Positions 1 to 7,589 of a stretch of 64,000 bases of DNA are shown in pieces. The stretch's first letter is position 1. The number at the start of each line of letters is the position of its first letter. This stretch comes from Acidimicrobiales bacterium MED-G01 (GTDB taxonomy: Bacteria; Actinomycetota; Acidimicrobiia; Acidimicrobiales; Poriferisodalaceae): positions 1 to 64,000 of the forward strand of contig NTLA01000009.1 of assembly GCA_002457435.1 (NCBI GenBank), in the 5' to 3' direction. The position numbers and the translations under genes are program-made. The notes under the pieces are model-generated. The model saw only the letters and a program-made list of their open reading frames with translations, searched no databases and was not told the origin of the DNA.

Positions 1-767
1 ACCCAAATTGGAGCCAGAATGATCTCGCTCAGCAATAACAAGCTTGTGCGGGCCGCGGGAACGTGACGTCCCGCAGCATTGAAGATCGGGAGACCTACAC
101 CTAGGAGAATTCCGCCGCTAACCAAACCGAGAATGGCGTCGCGAACCGGTAGAGCAAACCCTCCCGTTGCGGCGCTGGCTATTACCCCGACCACAATGCC
201 GATCACGCCTGTGAAGAAAACTTGGGCCCGAGGGTCACGTTGTTGGGAATCTCTTAACAGCACTGTGTAAACACCAAGCATCAGAGGAATACAACACGCA
301 ACCGAAATACCAAGCACACTGCTGCTATCCCACGTTGTACCCATGACCCCGACCCCAACAACGGCGATGGCCATAGCGGCCCAGGTGTGTCGATCAACTT
401 TTTCGCGCAATAACAGCCATCCCAGCAACGCGGCAGAAAACGGCGCCAAACTCTGCAACAACAAGGTCGTTGCAGCGTCGATCCGGGCGATAGCAATAAT
501 GAATGACGTCGACATGCCAGCCATCAGCGCACCGGCAAGCAAATTCTTCCCTAAGCCGGTCGTGAGCGCATCCTTAGGGCTTCTCACCGAACCGACAGAT
601 AACGCAATCGAAGCGGAAATAAGAATTCCAACAGAACGCCACAAAAGAAATAACCATTCTGAGCTCTCACCCGATGTCCAACGAAACAGCAGTGGGCTAA
701 AGCTGAACAAGGTGCCCGCCAAAAAGACAAACGCTGAGCCATTTTGTTCGTTTAATCGCACCTTCAT
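1..767 (-). CDS. EamA/DMT-family permease, C-terminus cut by window edge
   Basis: Reverse-strand reading frame open from an ATG at 765-767 to the window edge, so the C-terminus is missing. About 255 residues are visible. They are strongly hydrophobic, with repeated helices and the two-repeat look of drug/metabolite (EamA) permeases: an early LFSFSPLLFRW segment, then a helix with DAATTLLLQSLAPF, which is the typical EamA position before the fifth helix, and a second repeat after residue 150. Such proteins export or import small metabolites across the inner membrane. The substrate cannot be told. It is divergent from the PhyH gene at 816, leaving 48 bases for both promoters. Family assignment is good; function is open. 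Confidence 0.8.
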   Translation of the reverse strand, partial: MKVRLNEQNGSAFVFLAGTLFSFSPLLFRWTSGESSEWLFLLWRSVGILISASIALSVGSVRSPKDALTTGLGKNLLAGALMAGMSTSFIIAIARIDAATTLLLQSLAPFSAALLGWLLLREKVDRHTWAAMAIAVVGVGVMGTTWDSSSVLGISVACCIPLMLGVYTVLLRDSQQRDPRAQVFFTGVIGIVVGVIASAATGGFALPVRDAILGLVSGGILLGVGLPIFNAAGRHVPAARTSLLLLSEIILAPIW

Positions 768-815
768 TGGAAAAGACTGTAACGATCGACTGACTAAAGC
801 AGCGAGAATGTAGCT

Positions 816-1706
816 ATGGCAGTAGGGAACAACGCAGCGGCGCGATGGCGGGCAATAGAAGATCTGCATGAACTCGTTTCCTCAACAGTTCGTGCCCCAG
901 CAGAGGTATCGCCGGAAATCGTTCAGTCATTTCAAGTTGATGGTGTGGTCCTAGTTCGAGAAGCGTTCCCCGATTGGGTGGAACCCCTCCGCGCCGGGCT
1001 TCAACGAAACCTCGAAACCCCCGAAGCATTCGCTTTTCCATGCGACAGTGTCGGTGATGACGAAGAGGGAAGATTTTTTGACAGTTACTGCAATTGGCAG
1101 TTAATCCCCGAATACCTTGATTTCGTTCTCACCTCACAAGCAGCTGCGATCGCGGCGCAACTCATGAAGAGCACAACGGCGCAGCTATTTCACGACCACG
1201 CATTCGTGAAAGAACGAGGCACAGCCAAAGCCACCCCATGGCATCACGATTTGCCTTATTACTGTGTCGACGGAACCCAGACAGTCTCCATATACGTGGC
1301 ATTGGACCGCACCCCCATCGAAACTGGTGTGAGGTTCTTAAAAGGTTCACACCATAACGGTGATGTCTATCGGCCCCGAGATTTTGCGTCAGGTGCCGAA
1401 TATGACAACGAAGACCGTTCACTGGTCCCGGTTCCCGATGTCGACCCCGACGCCGCAAACATTTTTGTGTCGGTGTTAAACCCTGGCGACGCAGTGTGTT
1501 TCGACTTTCGAACCCTCCATGGGACAACCTCAGCCAAAATAGAAAACAGACGACGCGCCTTCTCCACACGATGGTTAGGCGACAACGTCCGCTACCTTGA
1601 ACGCCAAGGTGAAACGTCACCACCACTCAACGATCTCGGGCTGCAATCAGGTGACGTGATGCGCTCCGACCTGTTCCCCGTACTCTGGCCGTCGTCTCTT
1701 GATTGA
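816..1706 (+). CDS. Phytanoyl-CoA dioxygenase (PhyH) family oxygenase
   Basis: 296 residues. Fe(II)/2-oxoglutarate dioxygenase of the PhyH type. The metal-binding H-x-D is visible in PWHHDLPYY (about residue 142-150) and the distal histidine in LHGTT (about residue 232), followed by the arginine-rich RRRAFSTRW segment expected to hold 2-oxoglutarate. PhyH enzymes hydroxylate acyl-CoAs or diverse small molecules using O2; the substrate here is unknown. The gene lies 9 bases ahead of an acyl-CoA dehydrogenase and likely shares its transcript, which suggests a role in oxidising a lipid-like or branched substrate. A second, quite different PhyH enzyme lies at 59220. Confidence 0.85.
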   Translation: MAVGNNAAARWRAIEDLHELVSSTVRAPAEVSPEIVQSFQVDGVVLVREAFPDWVEPLRAGLQRNLETPEAFAFPCDSVGDDEEGRFFDSYCNWQLIPEYLDFVLTSQAAAIAAQLMKSTTAQLFHDHAFVKERGTAKATPWHHDLPYYCVDGTQTVSIYVALDRTPIETGVRFLKGSHHNGDVYRPRDFASGAEYDNEDRSLVPVPDVDPDAANIFVSVLNPGDAVCFDFRTLHGTTSAKIENRRRAFSTRWLGDNVRYLERQGETSPPLNDLGLQSGDVMRSDLFPVLWPSSLD

Positions 1707-1715
1707 GGAATCTCC

Positions 1716-2891
1716 GTGATCCACCCAATCCAAACATCCGAACGCATGGAATTGGTAGAACGAATCGCCGCGCTCGGACCGCAATTCTCAGAACGAGCTG
1801 GCCAATACGACCGAGACGCCAAATTCCCAGCCGAGAACTGGAAAGACTTGGCAGACGAAGGTTTCCTTGGTCTTTGCGCTCCGGGAGAATCCGGGGGTCT
1901 CAACGGTGACTTTGTTGCCTACGCCCTCGTCAGCGAAGAGCTTGGCCGACACTGCCCAACTACCGCGCTTACTTTCAATATGCACACAGCAACAGCACTG
2001 CTCGCTGGATGGATAGCAGACCAACTAGGCATGGATGACGAACAACAAGCGCATCTTGATCGTGTCCGCCCACAACTCTGGGAGGGCATGTGCCGCCGCC
2101 ACGTCATTCATAGCCAACCGTTTTCTGAAGGGCGAACCCCTGGGAGTGGCCAACCGATTGGCACGAATGCAGTTCCCGTAGACGGCGGATACCAAGTCAC
2201 CGGCAAAAAGATTTTCGCCTCACTCAGCGGAATAGCTGACATCCACAATGTGGTGGCCGTTGTTGAAGGCGACCCGCGAGTTCGACTATTGGGAGTTCCC
2301 GCAGACGCCGACGGCGTCGAAATCCACGGCGACTGGGACCCCCTCGGGATGAGAGGAACCGACTCTCGCGACCTCATACTTGTCGACGCTTTCGTCCCAG
2401 AAGACAACGAAGTGTTACCACCAGGGGTTTTTGACGCGATGGTTGCGCGATTCCCCTACTTCTACATGACACTGAGCTTCACCTACCTCGGGCTGATGCG
2501 AGCCATTTTGGACCTCACAGGTGAATACCTGAGAGGCGAACACGGAGTTGCCTCCCGCAGAGACAACCATGTCAAACAGGCCGGATGGGCCGAAATGCAG
2601 ATGATCTACGACAAAGGCCAATCCTTGATGTACCGAGTGCTTGCCGAAGCATCGGTCGACCCGACCAAACCTGCTTTACGACGCGCTTGGAGCACCATGG
2701 TCGCCGTCATGGAAGGCGCCCCCGAAATGGCGTCACTCGCCATACGAGTTTGCGGTGGAAGATCCATGCTTCGACCCAACAAACTAGAACAGCACTATCG
2801 CGACGCACGATGCGGAGCAACGATGCTGCCATGGAGTGTCGAAGTGTGCCTCGACCGGTTAGGCCGCTACGACCTCTACAACGACAACTAA
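1716..2891 (+). CDS. Acyl-CoA dehydrogenase family flavoprotein
   Basis: 391 residues, the usual length for an FAD-dependent acyl-CoA dehydrogenase. The GTG start at 1716 is preceded by GAGGA at 1705-1709. N-terminal helical domain, then the central beta domain with VTGKKIFASLSGIAD (about residue 157) and GTDSRDLILVDAFVP (about 210-225), and a C-terminal helical domain ending in a segment with VCGGRSMLR. The segment order fits the family, though the usual active-site glutamate context is not obvious, so it may act on an unusual substrate. It sits between a PhyH oxygenase and methylmalonate-semialdehyde dehydrogenase, consistent with branched-chain acyl catabolism. Exact substrate not determinable. 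Confidence 0.85.
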   Translation: MIHPIQTSERMELVERIAALGPQFSERAGQYDRDAKFPAENWKDLADEGFLGLCAPGESGGLNGDFVAYALVSEELGRHCPTTALTFNMHTATALLAGWIADQLGMDDEQQAHLDRVRPQLWEGMCRRHVIHSQPFSEGRTPGSGQPIGTNAVPVDGGYQVTGKKIFASLSGIADIHNVVAVVEGDPRVRLLGVPADADGVEIHGDWDPLGMRGTDSRDLILVDAFVPEDNEVLPPGVFDAMVARFPYFYMTLSFTYLGLMRAILDLTGEYLRGEHGVASRRDNHVKQAGWAEMQMIYDKGQSLMYRVLAEASVDPTKPALRRAWSTMVAVMEGAPEMASLAIRVCGGRSMLRPNKLEQHYRDARCGATMLPWSVEVCLDRLGRYDLYNDN

Positions 2892-2940
2892 CAAGACGCT
2901 CGCCCTAGAGGTCACGGCCGGTGAGCATTAGAGTGACGCG

Positions 2941-4428
2941 GTGCGACGCATCCAACATTTCATCAACGGCCAACACAAAGAGGGAACCAGCGGGCGATCA
3001 AGCGACGTGTACGACCCCGCAACAGGGAAAGTGCAGGCCCAGGTCGACCTTGCATCAGTAGCTGAGGTTCACGAAGCCGTGACCTGCGCCAAAACAGCTG
3101 CAGTTCAATGGTCAGAAAGTTCGCTTACACAACGAACCCAAATCATGTTCCGCTTCCGCGAGCTCTTGGCTGCTCGAACCGACGAACTCGCGAGAGCTAT
3201 CAGCAGCGAACATGGGAAAGTCGTATCGGACGCAGCGGGCGAGGTCGCCCGAGGGCTCGAAAACGTCGAATTCGCGTGCGGTATAGCGCACCACCTCAAA
3301 GGTGAAATTAACGAACAAGTATCAGATGGCATCGAGGTGTACAGCCTTCGCCAACCCCTCGGTGTCGTTGCCGGCATCACCCCGTTCAATTTTCCTGCCA
3401 TGGTCCCAGCCTGGATGTTCGCGACCGCCATAGCTTGCGGGAACACATTCATCTGTAAACCATCAGAAAGAGATCCCTCGGCATCCATGCTCATCGCCGA
3501 ATGGTTTATCGAAGCCGGTCTCCCACCAGGAGTCTTCTCAGTAGTCAACGGGGACAAAGAAGCCGTAGACGCCTTAATTGACCATGAAGACATCGCCGCA
3601 ATCAGCTTCGTCGGGTCAACCCCAATAGCTAGCTACGTGTACGAACGCGCCACTTCGGCGGGCAAAAGAGTCCAAGCACTGGGTGGAGCGAAAAATCACA
3701 TGCTGGTATTGCCCGACGCCGACATTGAGATGGCCGCTGACGCAGCAGTGAGTGCCGCCTACGGATCCGCGGGTGAACGATGTATGGCTGTCAGCGCTCT
3801 GGTAGCTGTCGGATCAGCGGCCGACCAACTCGTAGAGGCAATCTCGAAAAGAATCCCCGCCGTAAAAATTGGAGTCGGGACCGAAATTGACGCTGAAATG
3901 GGTCCGTTGATCACAGCCGAGCATCGCGACCGAGTCGCCGGCTATGTCGAACGAGCACAGCAAGCAGGCGCCGTCGCAGTTGTTGACGGGAGTACCGCCG
4001 ATCTCCCTGCCGACGGATTCTTCTACGGACCGACTCTTCTCGATCAAGTGACGGCCGATATGGAGTGCTACCAAGACGAAATTTTTGGTCCCGTGCTCAG
4101 TGTCGTGCGAGTAGAAACCTTCCGAGAAGCAATGGACCTCATCAATTCAAACCCGTTTGGTAACGGCACAGCCATTTTCACCCGCGACGGGGGAGTGGCA
4201 CGTCAGTTCCAGCACGAAGTGCAGGTAGGGATGGTAGGTATCAACGTGCCGATACCTGTCCCGGTTGCGTACCACTCCTTTGGGGGATGGAAAGCTTCTC
4301 TCTTCGGGGATACTCACATGTATGGACCTGAAGGCGTTCGCTTCTATACCCGAGCGAAAGCAATCACTGCTCGGTGGCCTGATCCCGCGTCAAGTCAAAT
4401 AGACCTCGGTTTCCCTCAAAACAGTTGA
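2941..4428 (+). CDS. mmsA: CoA-acylating methylmalonate-semialdehyde dehydrogenase
   Basis: 495 residues from a GTG start. Aldehyde dehydrogenase fold with the MmsA signature set: PLGVVAGITPFNFPAMVP (about residue 138-155), FVGSTPIASYVYERA, GGAKNHMLVLPDAD (about 247-260) and the catalytic cysteine in GSAGERCMAVS (about 276-286). MmsA oxidises methylmalonate semialdehyde to propionyl-CoA, or malonate semialdehyde to acetyl-CoA, in valine, thymine or inositol breakdown. It differs from ordinary aldehyde dehydrogenases by lacking the general-base glutamate near residue 250, where the motif reads GGAKNH. The upstream acyl-CoA dehydrogenase supports valine catabolism; propionyl-CoA could feed the methylmalonyl/ethylmalonyl enzymes elsewhere in the window. 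Confidence 0.93.
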   Translation: MRRIQHFINGQHKEGTSGRSSDVYDPATGKVQAQVDLASVAEVHEAVTCAKTAAVQWSESSLTQRTQIMFRFRELLAARTDELARAISSEHGKVVSDAAGEVARGLENVEFACGIAHHLKGEINEQVSDGIEVYSLRQPLGVVAGITPFNFPAMVPAWMFATAIACGNTFICKPSERDPSASMLIAEWFIEAGLPPGVFSVVNGDKEAVDALIDHEDIAAISFVGSTPIASYVYERATSAGKRVQALGGAKNHMLVLPDADIEMAADAAVSAAYGSAGERCMAVSALVAVGSAADQLVEAISKRIPAVKIGVGTEIDAEMGPLITAEHRDRVAGYVERAQQAGAVAVVDGSTADLPADGFFYGPTLLDQVTADMECYQDEIFGPVLSVVRVETFREAMDLINSNPFGNGTAIFTRDGGVARQFQHEVQVGMVGINVPIPVPVAYHSFGGWKASLFGDTHMYGPEGVRFYTRAKAITARWPDPASSQIDLGFPQNS

Positions 4429-4436
4429 TGGTCTCG

Positions 4437-5588
4437 CTAGGGCTTACGAAGAATGTGCACCACACATACCGCACCAATTCCAACCATATGAGCCATACCC
4501 ACCCGGGCATCGGATTGTTGACGAGTACCTGCTTCGCCGCGTAACTGGCGGACCACCTCTGCGACCTGGCCCACACCGGTCGGACCAATGGGGTGGCCCA
4601 TCGCTAGCAGCCCTCCCGAGGGACTAAACGCGCAGCTTCCGCCAATATCAAAGTCACCCGATTCGATGCGTGACGCCGCTTCACCGGGCTGACAAAGCCC
4701 CAAGGCTTCGGCATACAACAACTCTTCGATGGCGAACGCATCGTGCACCTCAAGTACATCAAGGTCCGATGGTCCGAGGCTCGCTTCTTCGAATGCAGCC
4801 GCACCAGTTTCAGCGGTCAAAGCTGCATCAATACCGACACCCTCGCCGTAAAGTCCTTCGGTTTTAGTTGCTGAGGCAACAACTTGCATCGCCCGAGAGC
4901 GATCAATTTGAAGCCGATTGATCCCATCCTCTGAAGCAATGATGACCGCAGCGGCCCCTTCCCCCACAGGGCAACATTGCAACCTGGTGAGGGACCCAGA
5001 TATCGGTTCTGTAAGAATTTCTTCGAGGGTTCGAACCTTTTGTCGTTGCGCAAAAGGGTTTTGAGAACCGTTCCTGTGATTCTTTACCGCAACCTTCGCG
5101 ACTTGTTCATCACTCACCTCATGCAAGTTCATGTATTCCGAAGCAAGCAAAGCGAAGTGAGTGAATGGAACCACCGAACCACCCTCAAGGTTGTTGATAC
5201 CTGCCTCACCGGGTGCCGCCCCAAGACCCCCTCGGGGTTTATCAACACCCAGCGCGACCACAACATCAGATCGTCCAGACGCAACTTCTAAACATGCTTG
5301 GGCTATCGCCGACGACCCTGAAGCTGAAGCGTTCTCAACCTGTGTCATAGGGATGCCAGTCGCCCCAAGCCTGCTCAGCATTATCCGGCTCGCACCCATA
5401 CCTAGTAACGCGGTTCCCGTGTAGGCGGCCTCAACATCTGTCCACTCAAGGCCGGCATCAACCAAAGCCTCTCGAACAGCGGTTAAGCCAAGTGACACAT
5501 ATGTGGCATCGCTACGCCGCTGATACCGATGTAAACCAATTCCGACAACGAAAACAGGTCTGTCAGACAAAAGCTTTGGTGCGTTCAT
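4437..5588 (-). CDS. Thiolase-fold lipid-transfer-type protein with Ser in place of nucleophilic Cys
   Basis: 383 residues, SCP-x/Ltp-type thiolase fold. Visible are VENASASGSSA (about residue 84-94), EVHDAFAIEEL (about 275) and GGLLAMGHPIGPTG (about 322-335). In true thiolases of this group the first motif reads N-x-C-x-(S/T)-G; the DNA at 5300-5330 clearly encodes Ser at the cysteine position. The HDAF and GHP motifs are kept. The start codon overlaps the stop of a DUF35 protein by 4 bases (ATGA), so the two are surely co-translated and probably form a complex. Paired thiolase-like/DUF35 proteins include the steroid side-chain aldolase Ltp2 with a DUF35 partner. I infer a carbon-carbon lyase or related non-thiolase role here. 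Confidence 0.85.
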   Translation of the reverse strand: MNAPKLLSDRPVFVVGIGLHRYQRRSDATYVSLGLTAVREALVDAGLEWTDVEAAYTGTALLGMGASRIMLSRLGATGIPMTQVENASASGSSAIAQACLEVASGRSDVVVALGVDKPRGGLGAAPGEAGINNLEGGSVVPFTHFALLASEYMNLHEVSDEQVAKVAVKNHRNGSQNPFAQRQKVRTLEEILTEPISGSLTRLQCCPVGEGAAAVIIASEDGINRLQIDRSRAMQVVASATKTEGLYGEGVGIDAALTAETGAAAFEEASLGPSDLDVLEVHDAFAIEELLYAEALGLCQPGEAASRIESGDFDIGGSCAFSPSGGLLAMGHPIGPTGVGQVAEVVRQLRGEAGTRQQSDARVGMAHMVGIGAVCVVHILRKP

Positions 5589-5980
5589 TGGACCACCCGA
5601 AAATGTAGATCTACGATCACATTGCCGTCATCATCTTGTTCGCCGGGGGTCAAGAACCCTTCCACGGTGCTGCCGACTACAACACTGTCGCCCTCCACGA
5701 TGGCTTTCACAACAGGACCCCCAACCAACCCGATGACACCAACAGTGAAGGGTGTAACAGGTGTAGAACGATGATGTCGATGCACCGTTGCCACTGCCTG
5801 CACTGAACCTCGCGCCTCGAGATCCCACTGCTCAAAAGTTGACGCGGGAGAACCACACTTTTCGCAACCGTAGGGGTCTGGGGGGAATGCGACCCGTTCA
5901 CAGGTCACACACCTGTGTCCCACGATGGTTGGAGGATCAGTCATTTTCAATAGATGGGGATGCCGGGGTTCAGTAGTCAT
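5585..5980 (-). CDS. DUF35 OB-fold protein with zinc ribbon
   Basis: 131 residues. The N-terminal rubredoxin-like zinc ribbon is formed by CVTC (about residue 23-26) and CEKC (about 38-41), followed by an OB-fold domain with a conserved VTPFTVGVIGL segment. DUF35 proteins act as obligatory partners of SCP-x/Ltp thiolase-like enzymes and may bind the acyl-CoA. The 4-base overlap with the downstream thiolase-like gene (residues replaced at its active site) makes the pairing nearly certain. Family assignment is firm; the reaction of the complex is not. Confidence 0.92.
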   Translation of the reverse strand: MTTEPRHPHLLKMTDPPTIVGHRCVTCERVAFPPDPYGCEKCGSPASTFEQWDLEARGSVQAVATVHRHHRSTPVTPFTVGVIGLVGGPVVKAIVEGDSVVVGSTVEGFLTPGEQDDDGNVIVDLHFRVVQ

Positions 5981-6008
5981 AGCGTCTTTAGGTAATCAAA
6001 CGTAGTCA

Positions 6009-6311
6009 TTAGAGCAGCCGGACACCTGCGGTTACAGCTGCGGCAACAACCACAACCAGAAACATAGGAGCGCGTTTCCACGCCAACAACGCGGCCGCAG
6101 CAATGCCTGCAACCCGAGCATCGATAACAAGTTCGTTTTGGCTACTGAACGTCTGCAACGCAGTCACAGCGCACAGAACCGAGAGGGGTACCATCGCCAA
6201 CACCCGACGACTTCGGTCACCAATGCTTTTCGGCTCGATAAGCGCCATTCCCAGCACTCGTTGCCCATAGACACCGACAGCTAACACAGCCACAACCCCC
6301 CAGGTCAGCAT
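6009..6311 (-). CDS. azlD: AzlD-like small subunit of a branched-chain amino acid exporter
   Basis: 100 residues with about three hydrophobic helices, size and spacing typical of AzlD. The last base of the upstream azlC-like stop region is shared with this start (6311), so the two are translationally coupled. AzlC/AzlD form a two-subunit export permease for branched-chain amino acids or analogues. The assignment rests mainly on size, helix pattern and pairing, as AzlD sequences are weakly conserved. The location next to catabolic genes for branched acyl groups is compatible but not proof of substrate. Confidence 0.75.
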   Translation of the reverse strand: MLTWGVVAVLAVGVYGQRVLGMALIEPKSIGDRSRRVLAMVPLSVLCAVTALQTFSSQNELVIDARVAGIAAAALLAWKRAPMFLVVVVAAAVTAGVRLL

Positions 6312-7018
6312 CAGCTGTTCCGGTCTTCTCGGTTGCGCAGCGCCAACAACGCTGGAAGTGCCGCGACAAGAAACGGTAACCCGCCCTGCAATATTTCAAC
6401 CAGTCCCAACGCGACAAGGGCGCCTGAAAGAGCTATTAATCGGGCATTCTGCGTTGTCAATTGGGGGCGAATAATGGCAATAAACAACGCAGGGAACATC
6501 GCATCCATTCCCAAAGCCTTCGGGTCCGACACCAGGTCTCCGATGAGGGCACCGATCGAAGCTCCCAACCACCATGGCAGCACTAACCACAGGGACATCG
6601 CTACATAAACCCTGCGAACGTCTTCATCCTTTTCTTCCCGGTTAGCCAAAGCGATATTCGGATCGAATGCAGAAAAAGCCGCCAATGCGCGTTTCCAGCG
6701 TTGGGGCCACAACCGAGGTGCCAACGCAGCTGCGAGCACCCCAAATCTTGTGGAAGTCAACCAGCCGCTTGCAACACCTGCAGCGACACTTCCCCCCGCT
6801 GTCGTCACCGCCGCGTACGCCAGCGTTGCTGTAGCTGAATTTACGATCAGAGTTGCAGCAACGATGACCCACGTGGGAGTGCCTGCAGTGCTGTGAACCA
6901 ACGACACCGTGATAGCGACGGTGAAGTACGTGAACGCGATGGCCCAGGCTTCTCCAGTTTGTAACGAAGTGCCGTGAGGTATTTGACGCACCCGCAAATG
7001 ATGCCAGTCCAACGACAC
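6311..7018 (-). CDS. azlC: AzlC-like large subunit of a branched-chain amino acid exporter
   Basis: 235 residues from a GTG at 7018; another GTG at 6991 is also possible. Hydrophobic throughout, with the AzlC landmarks of a polar helix containing ATLIVNSATATLAYA, the loop with STRFGVLAAALAP (position of the family's N-L-R-H-x-L-Y segment), and a cytoplasmic FDPNIALANREEKDE loop (equivalent of the family's D-E-x-x-A region). The N-terminal part is shorter than in many AzlC proteins. Partner azlD follows directly. Divergent from the gene at 7043, leaving 24 bases between starts. Confidence 0.75.
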   Translation of the reverse strand: MSLDWHHLRVRQIPHGTSLQTGEAWAIAFTYFTVAITVSLVHSTAGTPTWVIVAATLIVNSATATLAYAAVTTAGGSVAAGVASGWLTSTRFGVLAAALAPRLWPQRWKRALAAFSAFDPNIALANREEKDEDVRRVYVAMSLWLVLPWWLGASIGALIGDLVSDPKALGMDAMFPALFIAIIRPQLTTQNARLIALSGALVALGLVEILQGGLPFLVAALPALLALRNREDRNS

Positions 7019-7042
7019 AATGTTGTCGCTAACTTGGTGAAC

Positions 7043-7528
7043 ATGTCCGATGTGTCAGATATTGCCCAATGGTGTCTGGATCGAGGACACGAAAAAATCA
7101 CCTTGCGGAGTCGACGCCCCCACCTTCTTGACGCCCTCCTCGACGCCGGCCTCAACATCACTGAAGGGCCATCAGACTTGGTGATGTGGCTGGACGATGA
7201 AATTGGAAGTTCGTCACCATGGCCACACGCCGACGCTTCATGCGAGGTCATCGTAGAAGGATGCCTACCGGTTGAACGAGGCGTGCACGCACTCGCCGTA
7301 GAAACCGACAGAGCAGTCATCGTCAGCTCCGATGGAATCGACTATCGCAGGATTGAATTCAAAGAAGGCGAATCGATTACGACCAAGATCCAACCCGTTG
7401 CGACCGACATCCTCGACGAATCAGCGCGCCAAGCAGGATTTACCCTGATCGAAAGGTGGGTTGACTGGTCAATGGAACCGGCGCTTGGAAATGAGCCTTG
7501 TCACTTGTCACTATTTCGTAACTTCTAA
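7043..7528 (+). CDS. Hypothetical protein
   Basis: 161 residues if started at the ATG at 7043. Earlier ATGs at 6974, 6998 and 7001 would overlap the divergent azlC start, so the later one is preferred, though no strong ribosome site is visible. Not recognised. It is acidic, soluble-looking and without signal peptide or membrane segment. The end, with ARQAGFTLIERWVDW and a final HLSLFR, resembles the last strand pair of some SAM-dependent methyltransferases, but no SAM-binding glycine motif is present, so no function is assigned. It lies 61 bases ahead of the beta-propeller lipoprotein gene and could share its transcript. Confidence 0.6.
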   Translation: MSDVSDIAQWCLDRGHEKITLRSRRPHLLDALLDAGLNITEGPSDLVMWLDDEIGSSSPWPHADASCEVIVEGCLPVERGVHALAVETDRAVIVSSDGIDYRRIEFKEGESITTKIQPVATDILDESARQAGFTLIERWVDWSMEPALGNEPCHLSLFRNF

Positions 7529-7589
7529 AAGGGAACTGAACCACGTCGCCGGTCGTTGTATTGGAAATCGCTACCAGATAGGAGCTTCT

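Noticed and set aside
343-813. Plus-strand frame of 156 codons opposite the left-edge permease
   Set aside because: The reverse strand encodes a coherent EamA permease; this is its shadow.
4437-5588. Annotation as ordinary acetyl-CoA acetyltransferase
   Set aside because: The nucleophilic cysteine is replaced by serine, and the partner DUF35 gene points to another activity.
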